Below the pieces are notes generated by a model. That model searched no databases. It saw only the letters and a list, made by a program, of their open reading frames with translations, and had not been told where the DNA came from. A DNA stretch of 45,205 nt from Nostoc sp. TH1S01 (GTDB taxonomy: Bacteria > Cyanobacteriota > Cyanobacteriia > Cyanobacteriales > Nostocaceae): NCBI GenBank assembly GCA_018993265.1, contig JAGKSW010000077.1:1-45205 (forward strand). Direction: 5' to 3'. Shown piece by piece: positions 19,588 to 28,534 of the stretch. The first letter of the stretch is position 1. The number at the start of each line of letters is the position of its first letter. The position numbers and the translations under genes are program-made.

Positions 19588-20151
19588 ATGAATATTGAAG
19601 AATTTTTTGAGTTAAGTGCTGGTAAATGGTTTTCACACCGCACTAGCCATCATTTAGCATTTAAACAGTCTGAAGATGGTAAGTCAGATATTGTCATTGA
19701 GATGTTGGCAGCAGATCATCCCGAAGTGATTAAACTATGCCAACAGTACGAAGTTAACCCCAGTGAAGCTAGCTGTGGTGCGAGAGTCACTTGGAACGGC
19801 ACGATGGAATGGGATGAGGAGAAACACACAGGTTCAACTGTGTTAGTGACTGTACCCGATGCCGATAATCCCAATGAAGGCAGATTACTGCGAGAGATGG
19901 GTTATGCCGAAAAAGCCCCTGTCGCTGGACGCTATAAGATGGGTAGCGATGACGCATTGACTTTAACCACAGAGTACGAAACCATGTGGTCAGAAGAACG
20001 CTTGTGGTTTGCTAGTCCCAATTTAAGAATGCGCGTCAGTATTCTCAAACGCTTTGGTGGCTTTAGTATGGCTTCCTTTACTTCAGAAATTCGTATGGGT
20101 GGTAGTACAGCGGCTGCTAAAGCTGCTGAAGTTAGTAATTCAGCTTCATAG
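19588..20151 (+). CDS. cpcS: CpcS/CpeS-type phycobiliprotein lyase
   Basis: S-type lyases attach phycocyanobilin to the beta-84-type cysteine of phycobiliproteins. The 187-residue product has the family N-terminus ([25 protein letters not shown]) and a lipocalin-like beta-barrel pattern. Conserved points include the [13 protein letters not shown] block, [17 protein letters not shown], and the E(R)[13 protein letters not shown] block. Within cyanobacteria this resembles the broad-specificity CpcS-I group. It is likely co-transcribed with the upstream HEAT-repeat gene (gap 71 bp). Ribosome binding site weak. The last about 15 residues are alanine-rich and may be disordered. Confidence 0.93.
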   Translation: MNIEEFFELSAGKWFSHRTSHHLAFKQSEDGKSDIVIEMLAADHPEVIKLCQQYEVNPSEASCGARVTWNGTMEWDEEKHTGSTVLVTVPDADNPNEGRLLREMGYAEKAPVAGRYKMGSDDALTLTTEYETMWSEERLWFASPNLRMRVSILKRFGGFSMASFTSEIRMGGSTAAAKAAEVSNSAS

Positions 20152-20199
20152 ACAATACAAGGGGTAGGAGATAGAAGACCAAAAATTAAAACCAATCTT

Positions 20200-20220
20200 C
20201 CCTACTCCCTACTCCCTACT
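20200..20220. repeat. Heptamer tandem repeat (CCCTACT)x3
   Basis: Three perfect CCCTACT heptamers lie between the convergent cpcS and site-2 protease genes, followed by degenerate copies up to the protease stop. Confidence 0.75.
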
Positions 20221-20230
20221 CACCACTCCC

Positions 20231-21709
20231 CTAAATTTGGAGTAAGTTAGCGATCGCCTGCGGTAATGGCAAAATAATCATAATTAATAAAGCCATCGCC
20301 ATTAGTCCTAAAATGTCGCGTCCATTATCCAATTCGCTAACATCATTCAAGGCGGGTTCGTCAATTAGCGGCATAAATAATAAAATTAATGCCCAAACAA
20401 AAAATTCTGACTGTACCAAAGACAGTAATAGCAGTAATAAACGAGCTATTTGACCGATCATAATTGCTGTGCGTTGCCCAAACATGGCATGGACAATGTG
20501 ACCGCCATCCAGTTGTCCCACGGGCATTAAATTTAAAGCTGTGACAATTAATCCTAAAAAACCAGCCACAGCCAAGGGATGTAAGTCTATAGCAGATTTA
20601 GCAGTTAGTTGACTGCCTAAAGCTAACTTGGAAAGCAATGCTAATAAAATTGAATATTTTGGATTCAGGGCATCTGGATTGAGAATCCCGGTTTTTTCAG
20701 TCAAAGGCACTATTTCAGAATGAGCCAAACCCCAGATTAAAATCGGTAATGTTGCGATAAATCCCGCAATTGGCCCGGCAATACTGACATCAAATAAAGC
20801 TTTCCGGTTAGGAATTGGACTACGCATTTGAATGAATGCACCGAAAGTCCCCAAGAAAAAAGGCAAGGGGATAAAATATGGCAAAGTTGAACGAATTTTG
20901 TAGAACTTAGCTGTCAAGTAATGACCAAGTTCGTGAATGCCTAAAATTGTGATTAATCCCAAGGAATATGGCAATCCTTCTAATAAAGCATTTGGATTAG
21001 ACCTTAATGTTGTTAGTTCAACGCCAGCAATTCTGGCTCCCACAAAGGTAGTTGTTAAAATTGTTGTAATTAATAGTACAAATGCTAATCCTGGTCTAGT
21101 TAATTTTTCGGTTTTGTTTTGATTAACTGCTGAGGCTGCCTGTGCATTAGGTACTAAAACAAAAAAAGGCTTGCCATTCATTCCTTCTTGGAAGATTACC
21201 AAAAAGCGATCGCCAAATTGTGATTCGATGTTGGCCTTAATTCTCTGGTAAGCTTGCTGCGGCGTAGTTCTTAACTGACCTCGACAGATGATAGCTTGGG
21301 GTCGATACTCAAGATTTTGAATATAGTATACAGACCAGGGAAAACAATTTCGCAGCTGGCTTTCTTCGGTAGGTTCAATGGGACGCACTGGTACTGGTTC
21401 TGCGGTAGGATGGATAGCCGATTCTAATTTAGGAGTTTGGGGTTCAGTTTGCTTATCTGTTGGCGCTGTTCGCCCCCATTGAAATAACAGCCAGTATAAC
21501 AAAAGGCAAACAATAGAAGCACCGAGAATCAGTGATGATGGCGGAGGTTGTTTGATTCCATATCTCACTGTCCATCCAGTCAACAGAAATGCTGGTGTCA
21601 TTAACACTAGCCATAACAACCAAACAGGTGTGCGTGTGATGCCAACAGCACTGCGTTGCACCATCAGATAAGTAGCTAGTCCCAGTAGGAGGAGAAACCA
21701 AAAAGTCAT
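20231..21709 (-). CDS. Site-2 protease family (M50) intramembrane metalloprotease
   Basis: M50 proteases cut substrates inside the membrane, often to release regulators. The 492-residue product has the zinc site HELGH (H259, E260, H263) inside a membrane segment and the second metal ligand motif NLMPVGQLDGGH near residue 400. There are N-terminal membrane helices (about 1-20, 28-46, 58-78), then a soluble domain of about 110 residues, then the catalytic membrane core with about six helices. The soluble domain and lack of a PDZ are the pattern of the EGY1-like/cyanobacterial group. A second member of the same architecture is at 40313-41794. Substrate unknown. Confidence 0.93.
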   Translation of the reverse strand: MTFWFLLLLGLATYLMVQRSAVGITRTPVWLLWLVLMTPAFLLTGWTVRYGIKQPPPSSLILGASIVCLLLYWLLFQWGRTAPTDKQTEPQTPKLESAIHPTAEPVPVRPIEPTEESQLRNCFPWSVYYIQNLEYRPQAIICRGQLRTTPQQAYQRIKANIESQFGDRFLVIFQEGMNGKPFFVLVPNAQAASAVNQNKTEKLTRPGLAFVLLITTILTTTFVGARIAGVELTTLRSNPNALLEGLPYSLGLITILGIHELGHYLTAKFYKIRSTLPYFIPLPFFLGTFGAFIQMRSPIPNRKALFDVSIAGPIAGFIATLPILIWGLAHSEIVPLTEKTGILNPDALNPKYSILLALLSKLALGSQLTAKSAIDLHPLAVAGFLGLIVTALNLMPVGQLDGGHIVHAMFGQRTAIMIGQIARLLLLLLSLVQSEFFVWALILLFMPLIDEPALNDVSELDNGRDILGLMAMALLIMIILPLPQAIANLLQI

Positions 21710-21879
21710 GTTTTCTTTAATAATTTGGAAAAATGTCCCACCAGTAGTGTCAGCACCACAGCCCTCACCACACAGCAGACTTTAAAACCTCAATTTTTAA
21801 CAACTGTTAACTATTAAGGGTGAATTTTTTAGTACCAATTTGCCCAATGATTGCCACAGATGAATTGCGTCAAAGCTGA

Positions 21880-21895
21880 TAAAACAACTGTTTTA
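21880..21895. promoter_or_regulatory. 16-bp dyad in a divergent promoter region
   Basis: TAAAACA AC TGTTTTA is a perfect 7-bp inverted repeat with a two-base spacer. It lies in the 268-bp region between two divergent genes, about 83 bp before the MBL-fold gene. The size and symmetry fit an operator for a dimeric regulator, but AT-rich dyads arise by chance. Confidence 0.3.
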
Positions 21896-21977
21896 CAATC
21901 TAAAATTCAAAATGCTATCAGCAGTTCAACTCTGTTACTAAATTTTTACCACTCCTCACTTTTGTGCAGTTTTTCTC

Positions 21978-22664
21978 ATGGGTTCCTTACCTCAACAGCC
22001 TAGTCATCCTGCTAAGACACCACGGCCTGTGCTTGACAGAATTTTTGCGTTTCCGCCAAATCGGGACACATTGGGAGGAACCTCCTACTTCATTGTAAGA
22101 AATGAAGGGAATATCCTCATCGATTGTCCAGCCTTAGACCAAATGAATCTGGATTTTTTGCGATCGCATGGGGGTGTACGTTGGTTATTGATCACGCACC
22201 GTGGTGCTATTGGTAAAACAGCAGAACTTCAGTCTGCTTTAGGTTGTGAAGTTTTAATTCAAGAACAAGAAGCTTATTTATTACCTGGTTTAACCGTTAC
22301 TACCTTTAATCAAGAAATTATTCTTTCATCTACAGCCCAAATAATTTGGACACCAGGCCATTCTCCTGGCGCATCTTGCCTGTATGACAGCGAATTGGGC
22401 GGCGTGTTATTTTCTGGTCGTCATTTAGTTCCCAATCAGCAAGGTGAACCAGTCCCATTACGCACAGCTAAAACCTTTCACTGGCCTCGACAAATTGAAA
22501 ATGTTCAATCTTTACTAGAACGCTTTACTCCAGAAACCCTTGAGTATATTTGTCCTGGTGCGAATACAGGTTTTCTTAGAGGTAAACGTGTGATAGACCA
22601 AGCGTACAAGCGGCTGGCAGCATTAGATTTACCAAATTTGTTGCAGGTACAACCGATTTTATGA
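21978..22664 (+). CDS. MBL-fold protein with degenerate metal motif
   Basis: The 228-residue product has the metallo-beta-lactamase fold: an N-terminal GGTSYFIVRNEGNILIDCP strand pair, the mid-region TPGHSPGASCLYD block, and a FSGRHLVP block. The canonical THxHxDH metal motif is absent: the equivalent position reads LLITHRGAIGK, keeping one histidine. The later Asp of the usual 'FSGD' motif is replaced by Arg-His. So one of the two usual metal sites, or both, is probably lost, and the protein may be a non-catalytic or altered relative. Cytosolic, no signal. The gene is divergent from a site-2 protease and convergent with ctpA. Confidence 0.82.
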   Translation: MGSLPQQPSHPAKTPRPVLDRIFAFPPNRDTLGGTSYFIVRNEGNILIDCPALDQMNLDFLRSHGGVRWLLITHRGAIGKTAELQSALGCEVLIQEQEAYLLPGLTVTTFNQEIILSSTAQIIWTPGHSPGASCLYDSELGGVLFSGRHLVPNQQGEPVPLRTAKTFHWPRQIENVQSLLERFTPETLEYICPGANTGFLRGKRVIDQAYKRLAALDLPNLLQVQPIL

Positions 22665-22671
22665 AGGGGCT

Positions 22672-22859
22672 GGAGGCTAGAGGCTAGAGGCTAGAGTTTT
22701 GAGACTAGAAATTTAGGTTGATTCAAGGAAAAACACTCAACATTGAGTGACCCTACTCTTGGTTTGATTGTTCTGAAAGAACACACTAACCTAATGGACT
22801 TTGCCTTTAGACTCTAACCCCTAACCTCTACTCTCTAACCTCTAGCCCCTAGCCTCTAG
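22672..22859. repeat. Inverted heptamer arrays between convergent genes
   Basis: On the left (22674-22696) GGCTAGA-type heptamers repeat three times. On the right (22841-22859) the complementary pattern CTAGCC-type heptamers occurs, preceded by CTAACC-type copies from about 22813. The two arrays can pair over about 19 bp with one mismatch, forming a large hairpin between the MBL-fold and ctpA stop codons. This could act as a bidirectional terminator or be a repeat side effect. Confidence 0.65.
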
Positions 22860-24103
22860 TCCCTACTCCCTACAACTAAAGGATTTTGCGCCAATATTTC
22901 GACTGCGGCTTGATATTGTGAATCTGCTTCTGTGGCAAGTTGTTCGCGCGTAATGGGCTGTTGGGTAACTATTTTATCTGGCTTGATTCCTAATTTATTA
23001 ATATCTCGATGTTGGGGAGTTTCATATTTAGCAATGGTGACTGCTAAACCAGAACCATCTGATAATTCAAATAAAGATTGAATTAAGCCTTTACCAAAGG
23101 TAGTTTCGCCTACTAATTGGGCCCGGCCATTATCTTGCAATGCACCAGCGAGAATTTCACTAGCACTAGCAGTTCCTTGATTGACTAAAATTACTAACGG
23201 ATCGTTTGTGAGTGCTGGGCCAAAGGCTTCAAAACTGCCTTGAATGCCTTGACGATTAACTGTGTAGACAATTGTGCCAGAATCTAACCACAGCCGCGCA
23301 ATTTCCACTCCAGCTTGTAAAAGTCCCCCTGGATTGTTGCGTAAATCTAAAATATAGGCAGCAGCGCCTTTTTTCTCTAGACTATTAATAGCGTGTGCCA
23401 ACTCTGTAGACGCATTGGCGTTAAATTGAGTCAGGCGAAGATAACCAATGGATGTACCTTGAGGAGAAGTACGCAATTGGGCAACAACTGGGTTGAGTTC
23501 AATGCGATCGCGCACTATCCTAACTTCTCGCTGGGCTTCTCCATCGCGCTCAATCAACAGCGTAACTAAACTGCCAATGGGGCCACGCATCCTGGCTGCG
23601 GCCTCATCCAAAGTGAAATTCTCTGTGGAAAATCCTTCAATTTTGAGAATGCGATCGCGCGGTCTAATGCCTGCTTTCTCCGCTGGTGAACCTTCAATCG
23701 GCGAGACTACCTCTAGTTGACCTGTATGGGGATTGAGGGCAATTTGCAACCCAACTCCAGTTAATTCTCCAGAAGTATTGACCTGCAAGCTACGGTACTG
23801 TTCTGGATCTAAAAAACGGGTAAAAGGATCATCTAGACTCTTGAGCATGGACTGAATCGCCGTGTAAGCTGCTTCTGTGCTAGTCAACGGCTTCTCTAAA
23901 GCTTTTTGTCTGACGGTTGCCCAGTTTTGATGATTAAATGTGTCGTCTAAATAAGTGCGATTGACAATGCGCCAAACTTCTGAAACTAGCTTTTGCTCAC
24001 TGGTTAAAGCTGTTGCTGCTGGGGTGAATCCCCCAATCGCCAAACAAAACGCCAACAGTAGTGACAAACTTACCCGAAAAACGTACTTTTGCATGAACCC
24101 CAT
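22856..24103 (-). CDS. ctpA: Carboxyl-terminal processing protease (S41 family), CtpA-type
   Basis: S41 proteases cleave C-terminal tails; in cyanobacteria CtpA matures the D1 protein of photosystem II in the lumen. The product has a signal peptide (VFRVSLSLLLAFCLAIGGFTPAATA), a PDZ domain (GVGLQIALNPHTGQLEVVSPIEGSPAEKAGIRPRD region), and the catalytic serine in GTASASEILAGALQ with the lysine in TFGKGLIQSL. The open frame extends upstream to 24283, but that stretch contains heptamer-like repeats and no domain. I choose ATG 24103, preceded by AGGTGG with 8 bases of spacing; ATG 24094 is an alternative. It is divergent from petB, so photosynthetic genes lie head to head. Other S41 paralogues exist in such genomes, so the D1 role is inferred. 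Confidence 0.9.
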   Translation of the reverse strand: MGFMQKYVFRVSLSLLLAFCLAIGGFTPAATALTSEQKLVSEVWRIVNRTYLDDTFNHQNWATVRQKALEKPLTSTEAAYTAIQSMLKSLDDPFTRFLDPEQYRSLQVNTSGELTGVGLQIALNPHTGQLEVVSPIEGSPAEKAGIRPRDRILKIEGFSTENFTLDEAAARMRGPIGSLVTLLIERDGEAQREVRIVRDRIELNPVVAQLRTSPQGTSIGYLRLTQFNANASTELAHAINSLEKKGAAAYILDLRNNPGGLLQAGVEIARLWLDSGTIVYTVNRQGIQGSFEAFGPALTNDPLVILVNQGTASASEILAGALQDNGRAQLVGETTFGKGLIQSLFELSDGSGLAVTIAKYETPQHRDINKLGIKPDKIVTQQPITREQLATEADSQYQAAVEILAQNPLVVGSRD

Positions 24104-24636
24104 TTTCAATTCCACCTGAACCCAAATTGTATCGAACTGCCCAGTTCTCTTGTTTTTGCTGAAGAGGGAACAGGTAACTGGCAACAGGGAACAGAAGGTT
24201 GTGGTACGGGTTTCAATCCCCAACCAGAACCTGCCACTCATAGAAATATGGGTCTCTCGTTCCCAGATAGAGAACAAGTGCAATGGAGAAACTATTCCCT
24301 ATTCCCTATTCCCTATTCCCTTCTTTGATGAAATCTATCTCTCGACTATGTTACTTTTTTTATAGAAGTAGTGCATTGCTCTCATCAAATTGTTAAGGCA
24401 ATCTATGAGTACACAAGGCACTCTACAAACGATAAAATCTACTTTGGAACTGGCATTTTAGGTGTTTGGTTGCAAAGAGAACGCCATATATTTCATATTT
24501 ACAGAGTGTTAAGTTGCTGAAAATGCTCATCACTCTGACAACAAAAAACCAAACAAACAACTTTTTTGTGAAAATCCCAAAATTGCCAATTGGGAGATTT
24601 ATCAACCGCAACCGATTTTTAGGAACTTGAGATTGT
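24104..24636. other. Divergent intergenic region ctpA-petB
   Basis: This 533-bp region holds the two divergent promoters. It has a four-copy heptamer array and an 8-bp inverted pair (GTTTGGTT at 24464-24471 and AACCAAAC at 24547-24554) across 75 bp within the likely petB leader. I see no gene on either strand; ORFs that cross it contain repeats and no domain. Confidence 0.6.
24294..24321. repeat. Heptamer tandem repeat (ATTCCCT)x4
   Basis: Four perfect copies of ATTCCCT lie upstream of ctpA in the ctpA-petB divergent region. Related G-rich heptamers (GGGAACA type) lie at about 24166-24194. Confidence 0.9.
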
Positions 24637-25284
24637 ATGGCCAACGTTTACGACTGGTTTGAGGAACGCTTGGAAATTCAGGCGCTTGCTGAAGACGTAA
24701 CAAGCAAGTACGTCCCTCCCCACGTCAACATTTTTTACTGTCTGGGTGGAATTACTCTAGTTTGCTTTCTCATCCAGTTTGCTACTGGATTTGCTATGAC
24801 GTTCTACTACAGACCAACAGTTACAGAAGCTTATGCTTCTGTACAGTACATCATGAACGAAGTAAACTTCGGTTGGCTGATTCGCTCCATCCACCGCTGG
24901 TCTGCCAGCATGATGGTGTTGATGATGATTCTGCACGTTTTCCGGGTTTACCTGACCGGTGGTTTTAAAAAGCCCCGCGAATTGACCTGGGTAAGTGGTG
25001 TAATCATGGCTGTCATCACCGTTTCCTTTGGAGTAACTGGCTACTCTCTGCCTTGGGATCAGGTAGGATACTGGGCTGTGAAAATCGTGAGTGGTGTACC
25101 AGAAGCGATTCCCGTGGTTGGGACATTGATTTCTGATTTGTTGCGCGGTGGTTCTAGTGTTGGTCAAGGAACTCTAACTCGTTACTACAGCGCCCATACC
25201 TTTGTTCTGCCTTGGCTAATTGCAGTCTTCATGCTGTTCCACTTCTTGATGATCCGCAAGCAAGGCATTTCTGGGCCTTTGTAA
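24637..25284 (+). CDS. petB: Cytochrome b6
   Basis: Cytochrome b6 is the core haem subunit of the thylakoid cytochrome b6f complex, moving electrons from plastoquinol. The 215-residue product has four transmembrane helices. Haem b ligands H86, H187, H100 and H202 are all in place, and C35 is present for the covalent haem ci. The length is exactly the normal one. It lies 225 bp upstream of petD on the same strand, forming the usual petBD operon. The ATG starts on the family N-terminus [14 protein letters not shown]. Confidence 0.99.
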   Translation: MANVYDWFEERLEIQALAEDVTSKYVPPHVNIFYCLGGITLVCFLIQFATGFAMTFYYRPTVTEAYASVQYIMNEVNFGWLIRSIHRWSASMMVLMMILHVFRVYLTGGFKKPRELTWVSGVIMAVITVSFGVTGYSLPWDQVGYWAVKIVSGVPEAIPVVGTLISDLLRGGSSVGQGTLTRYYSAHTFVLPWLIAVFMLFHFLMIRKQGISGPL

Positions 25285-25423
25285 TCTCATTGTTGGTTCA
25301 GCCAAAATGTGAACAGGCGTTAGCTGTTTCCAGACAAATTTGTTTGTTTTAAACTGATGAACAATTAGATGTTGCAAATCAGCAAAAAATTACAGAAAGT
25401 TTGACTGAGAAACAATAGCTATT

Positions 25424-25445
25424 CCCTTGTCTGATTAGACAAGGG
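25424..25445 (+). promoter_or_regulatory. Intercistronic hairpin between petB and petD
   Basis: CCCTTGTCT (25424-25432) and AGACAAGGG (25437-25445) form a 9-bp perfect stem with a GATT loop. No T-run follows, so it is more likely an RNA-stability or processing element than a terminator. It lies about 65 bp before petD. Confidence 0.55.
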
Positions 25446-25509
25446 TAGCCTGAGCAAATGGCTAACATCAATGCTTTAACTGAAATTCAGCAGGAGAGCG
25501 CATTTAAAA

Positions 25510-25992
25510 ATGGCAACGCAGAAAAAACCCGATCTGAGCGATCCTACCTTAAGAGCCAAACTTGCCAAGGGTATGGGTCACAACTATTATGGTGAACCCG
25601 CTTGGCCTAATGACCTACTTTATGTATTCCCAATTGTAATCATGGGATCTTTCGCTTGTATTGTGGCTCTAGCTGTACTAGATCCAGCCATGACAGGTGA
25701 ACCAGCAGATCCTTTCGCTACACCACTGGAAATTCTGCCAGAGTGGTACTTGTACCCTGTATTCCAAATTTTGCGATCGCTTCCTAACAAATTGTTGGGA
25801 GTTTTAGCAATGGCTTCCGTACCCCTGGGACTAATTCTGGTTCCCTTTATTGAGAACGTGAATAAGTTCCAAAACCCCTTCCGTCGTCCAGTTGCAACTA
25901 CAGTATTTCTGTTTGGAACTTTCGTAACTTTGTGGTTGGGTATTGGTGCAGCTTTACCTCTAGACAAATCCTTGACCTTGGGACTTTTCTAA
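25510..25992 (+). CDS. petD: Cytochrome b6f complex subunit IV
   Basis: Subunit IV corresponds to the C-terminal half of cytochrome b in the bc1 complex and helps form the quinol-oxidation (Qo) site. The 160-residue product has the PEWY motif at residues 77-80 and three hydrophobic helices. The length is normal. A purine-rich AGGAG at 25492-25496 lies 13 bases before the ATG. It is the second gene of the petBD pair. Confidence 0.99.
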   Translation: MATQKKPDLSDPTLRAKLAKGMGHNYYGEPAWPNDLLYVFPIVIMGSFACIVALAVLDPAMTGEPADPFATPLEILPEWYLYPVFQILRSLPNKLLGVLAMASVPLGLILVPFIENVNKFQNPFRRPVATTVFLFGTFVTLWLGIGAALPLDKSLTLGLF

Positions 25993-26054
25993 ATTAGATT
26001 AGTTACCGAAAAGAGCTTTGACGCTTGTGAGTTTGATTAGCATGTAAAAGGGTG

Positions 26055-26077
26055 TGAGTGGTGGGTAAAACCACTCA
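26055..26077 (+). terminator. Hairpin downstream of petD
   Basis: TGAGTGGT (26055-26062) and ACCACTCA (26070-26077) form an 8-bp stem. It lies about 60 bp after the petD stop. There is no following T-tract, so termination at this site is only tentative. Confidence 0.4.
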
Positions 26078-26240
26078 TACTCCCTAAAATATGCTATTGA
26101 AACAGTCAACAAGCGTCAATTTTAGTAATTCAGGTAGCATCTGGGATTTTTGGTTTTGGATTCACAACCATTCCACAATCAAAAATCTCTCAAAGCCAAT
26201 AACTAACAACTTTTTGTATTGAATATTCAAGTCACGGTCA

Positions 26241-26672
26241 ATGCTGAGCATGGTGGAGCGAGACCATCTGACTGTCACGAGCGACCTTACGCTCTTAAAC
26301 AAAGTTCAACAATGGTTTGAGCATTTTTGTCTGCAATATGTATTTCAATTTGGTTGGTCAGAGACTCAACTTTATCGACTTAATTTAGCATTGGCAGAGG
26401 GTTTTACTAATGCAGTTCGCCACGCTCATCGAGCTTTGCCACCGGAAACAACCATAGATATTGAAGTGAGTCTATGGGTTGACCGAATGGAAATTAGGAT
26501 TTGGGATCATGGTAAACCTTTTAATCCTGATGCGATCGCTGAACCGGAACCCGGTACTCCGCAAGTAGGCGGCTATGGATGGTTTTTGTTGCGGCGGTTA
26601 GCTGATCGCGTGGTTTATGAACGTAGTGATGACAAAAATTGTTTGCTAATTGTCAAGTACGCTAACCCATAA
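26241..26672 (+). CDS. RsbW-like anti-sigma / serine-protein kinase (HATPase_c)
   Basis: This 143-residue protein is a single GHKL ATPase domain of the RsbW/SpoIIAB type, which in known systems phosphorylates an anti-sigma-factor antagonist or binds a sigma factor. The N box is ALAEGFTNAVRHAH (E53, N57), the G1 motif is IWDHGKPF (D89, G91), and a glycine-rich G2 region is GGYGWFLLRRL (110-120). The partner (an STAS protein or a PP2C phosphatase) is not in this window. An alternative ATG lies 9 bp downstream. Cyanobacteria use such modules in stress and developmental control. Confidence 0.85.
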   Translation: MLSMVERDHLTVTSDLTLLNKVQQWFEHFCLQYVFQFGWSETQLYRLNLALAEGFTNAVRHAHRALPPETTIDIEVSLWVDRMEIRIWDHGKPFNPDAIAEPEPGTPQVGGYGWFLLRRLADRVVYERSDDKNCLLIVKYANP

Positions 26673-26842
26673 ATTTATATAGCAAAAGAAAATATAATTT
26701 TTAGCTCGTACTGCTAGAAAAGCTTGTATAAAAAAAAATACTCAGTCTAGTAAAGTCAGCATACGCTTGTAGAGAAGCTTTTGGTAAGATTTGGCAACAG
26801 CTTGGTGACTATTCAGGCTGTGCAAGAGTGGAATTTATATAA

Positions 26843-28021
26843 ATGAAAACGTCAATGCTGACTGATGTAATGGGAGAAAACCCGCAAGGAAGTAAAAAAG
26901 ATAACAAAACTCCTCGCCATGTCTTCGTTTTTATAGAAATTTTTGGCTGCGAAGGTGGGATTCAGTCTTACGTCAAAGATATTTTTCAGGCTTATGCGGA
27001 ATTGAATGCAGGTTACAAGACAGATGTCTTTGTTCTGCGAGATAGCCCAGACTGTGATAATCCTTTTGCATCTGATAGTTTAAAATTTCATTATTTTAAA
27101 AATAAGTCCCCGCAAATAGGCAGAATTGCTATGGCTGGGGCTTTGTTAAAGTTTTTATTACAAAAACGCCCCCAACAAGTATTTTGTGGTCATATTAAAC
27201 TTGCAGTCTTAATCCAAACTCTTTGTCAGCCGTTAGGTATCCCCTACACAGTCCTCACCTACGGTAAAGAAGTATGGGAACCATTAAAAAGTCTAGAACG
27301 CCGCGCACTCACCGCCGCCAGTGAAATTTGGACAATTAGCCGCTACAGCCGCGATCGCGCTTGTGCAGCCAATGGAATTGACCCGAAAAAAGTGAAAATG
27401 CTGCCTTGTGCAATTAATGGTGATAAATTTACCCCAGGAGCAAAACTACCAGAATTAGTCGAGAAGTATGGTTTAACAGATGCTAAAGTCTTGATGACAG
27501 TAGCACGCCTGTGGTCAGGAGATATTTACAAAGGTGTGGATGTGACAATTCGGGCGCTACCGAAAATCACGCAGGTTTTTCCAGAGGTGAAATATTTGGT
27601 GATTGGGCGTGGTGATGACCAACCGCGATTAGCCCAGTTAGCCAAAGATTTAGGGGTAAGCGATCGCGTGGTGTTTGCTGGTTTTGTCCCTACAGAAGAT
27701 TTAATTGCTCATTATCGCCTAGCAGATGCTTATATCATGCCTTCTCAAGAAGGTTTTGGCATTGTTTATCTAGAAGCAATGGCTTGTGGTGTCCCTGTTT
27801 TATCGGGTGATGCGGATGGTTCGGCTGATCCTTTACAAGATGGTAAACTAGGCTGGCGAGTGCCACACCGTGATGCTGATGCTGTCGCCGCCGCTTGTAT
27901 TGAAATTTTACAAAATCATGACCAACGCTGTGATGGAAGGTGGTTGCGAGAACAAGCGATCGCTCATTTTGGCACAGCAGCCTTTAAACAGCAACTTGCA
28001 GCGTTAGTAAAAACATCTTAA
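26843..28021 (+). CDS. Glycosyltransferase family 4 (GT-B)
   Basis: The 392-residue product has the GT4 architecture: an N-terminal Rossmann half opening with FIEIFGCEGGIQSYVKDIFQ (the GG-containing substrate loop), and a C-terminal donor-binding half with the MPSQEGFGIVYLEAMACGVPVL block carrying the E-x7-E motif. No signal peptide or membrane span, so it is a cytosolic, membrane-associated enzyme. Such enzymes build polysaccharide or glycolipid. Sugar and acceptor are unknown. A short stretch with ATGAC-type heptamers follows the stop. Confidence 0.9.
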   Translation: MKTSMLTDVMGENPQGSKKDNKTPRHVFVFIEIFGCEGGIQSYVKDIFQAYAELNAGYKTDVFVLRDSPDCDNPFASDSLKFHYFKNKSPQIGRIAMAGALLKFLLQKRPQQVFCGHIKLAVLIQTLCQPLGIPYTVLTYGKEVWEPLKSLERRALTAASEIWTISRYSRDRACAANGIDPKKVKMLPCAINGDKFTPGAKLPELVEKYGLTDAKVLMTVARLWSGDIYKGVDVTIRALPKITQVFPEVKYLVIGRGDDQPRLAQLAKDLGVSDRVVFAGFVPTEDLIAHYRLADAYIMPSQEGFGIVYLEAMACGVPVLSGDADGSADPLQDGKLGWRVPHRDADAVAAACIEILQNHDQRCDGRWLREQAIAHFGTAAFKQQLAALVKTS

Positions 28022-28099
28022 CCAATGACCAATAACAAATGACCCTTGACAATCTCTAAACTCGCTATCCTAGAAAGAGAGCAAGACAGTAATTAAAAA

Positions 28100-28471
28100 A
28101 TGAGCTTTAACAATTCTCAATTGAATATGCTAAATCTCCGCCCTTTGCTCACTTTATTAGCAGTTATCTGGTTGCTAGGTTCATTGGGCTTGGGTTGGTT
28201 AGTAAAGTCTTTATTTATTCTTTTTGCACTGTTGTCACTAGCGCCTGTAGTGGCCTTCTTTGGGTTTCGCTGGTGGCTACAACGCAACTTAGTGACTGAC
28301 AAGTGTCCTGTCTGCGCTTATGAATTCACTGGTTTAAATAATAGCCAATTACAATGTCCTAACTGTGGCGAACGACTATTAGTTCAAAAAGGTCACTTCC
28401 AACGCTTTGCACCAGAAGGCACAATTGATGTGACTGCGGTGGAAGTACCAGCCCAATCATTAGAAGAGTAA
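28100..28471 (+). CDS. Small membrane protein with zinc ribbon
   Basis: The 123-residue product has two close hydrophobic helices (about 15-35 and 38-54), then a C-terminal zinc-ribbon-like module with CPVC and CPNC pairs (about residues 72-95). I do not recognise the family. A zinc ribbon anchored to the membrane is a common arrangement in small cyanobacterial proteins of unknown function. The ATG follows a purine-rich leader. Confidence 0.75.
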   Translation: MSFNNSQLNMLNLRPLLTLLAVIWLLGSLGLGWLVKSLFILFALLSLAPVVAFFGFRWWLQRNLVTDKCPVCAYEFTGLNNSQLQCPNCGERLLVQKGHFQRFAPEGTIDVTAVEVPAQSLEE

Positions 28472-28534
28472 CAAAAAAGTATTCAGGAGTCAGAATTCAG
28501 AATGAAATGCTGGACGACTGGCTGATGAATAAAT

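Noticed and set aside
24104-24283. 60-residue N-terminal extension of the ctpA frame
   Set aside because: Contains heptamer-like repeats, no domain, and the signal peptide starts only after 24103, where an AGGTGG lies at the right distance.
24757-25167. 136-residue minus-strand ORF inside petB
   Set aside because: Antisense shadow of a strongly conserved gene; no ribosome binding site, no domain, low-complexity His/Gln-rich translation.
25620-25967. 115-residue minus-strand ORF inside petD
   Set aside because: Antisense shadow of petD; no domain or independent start signal.
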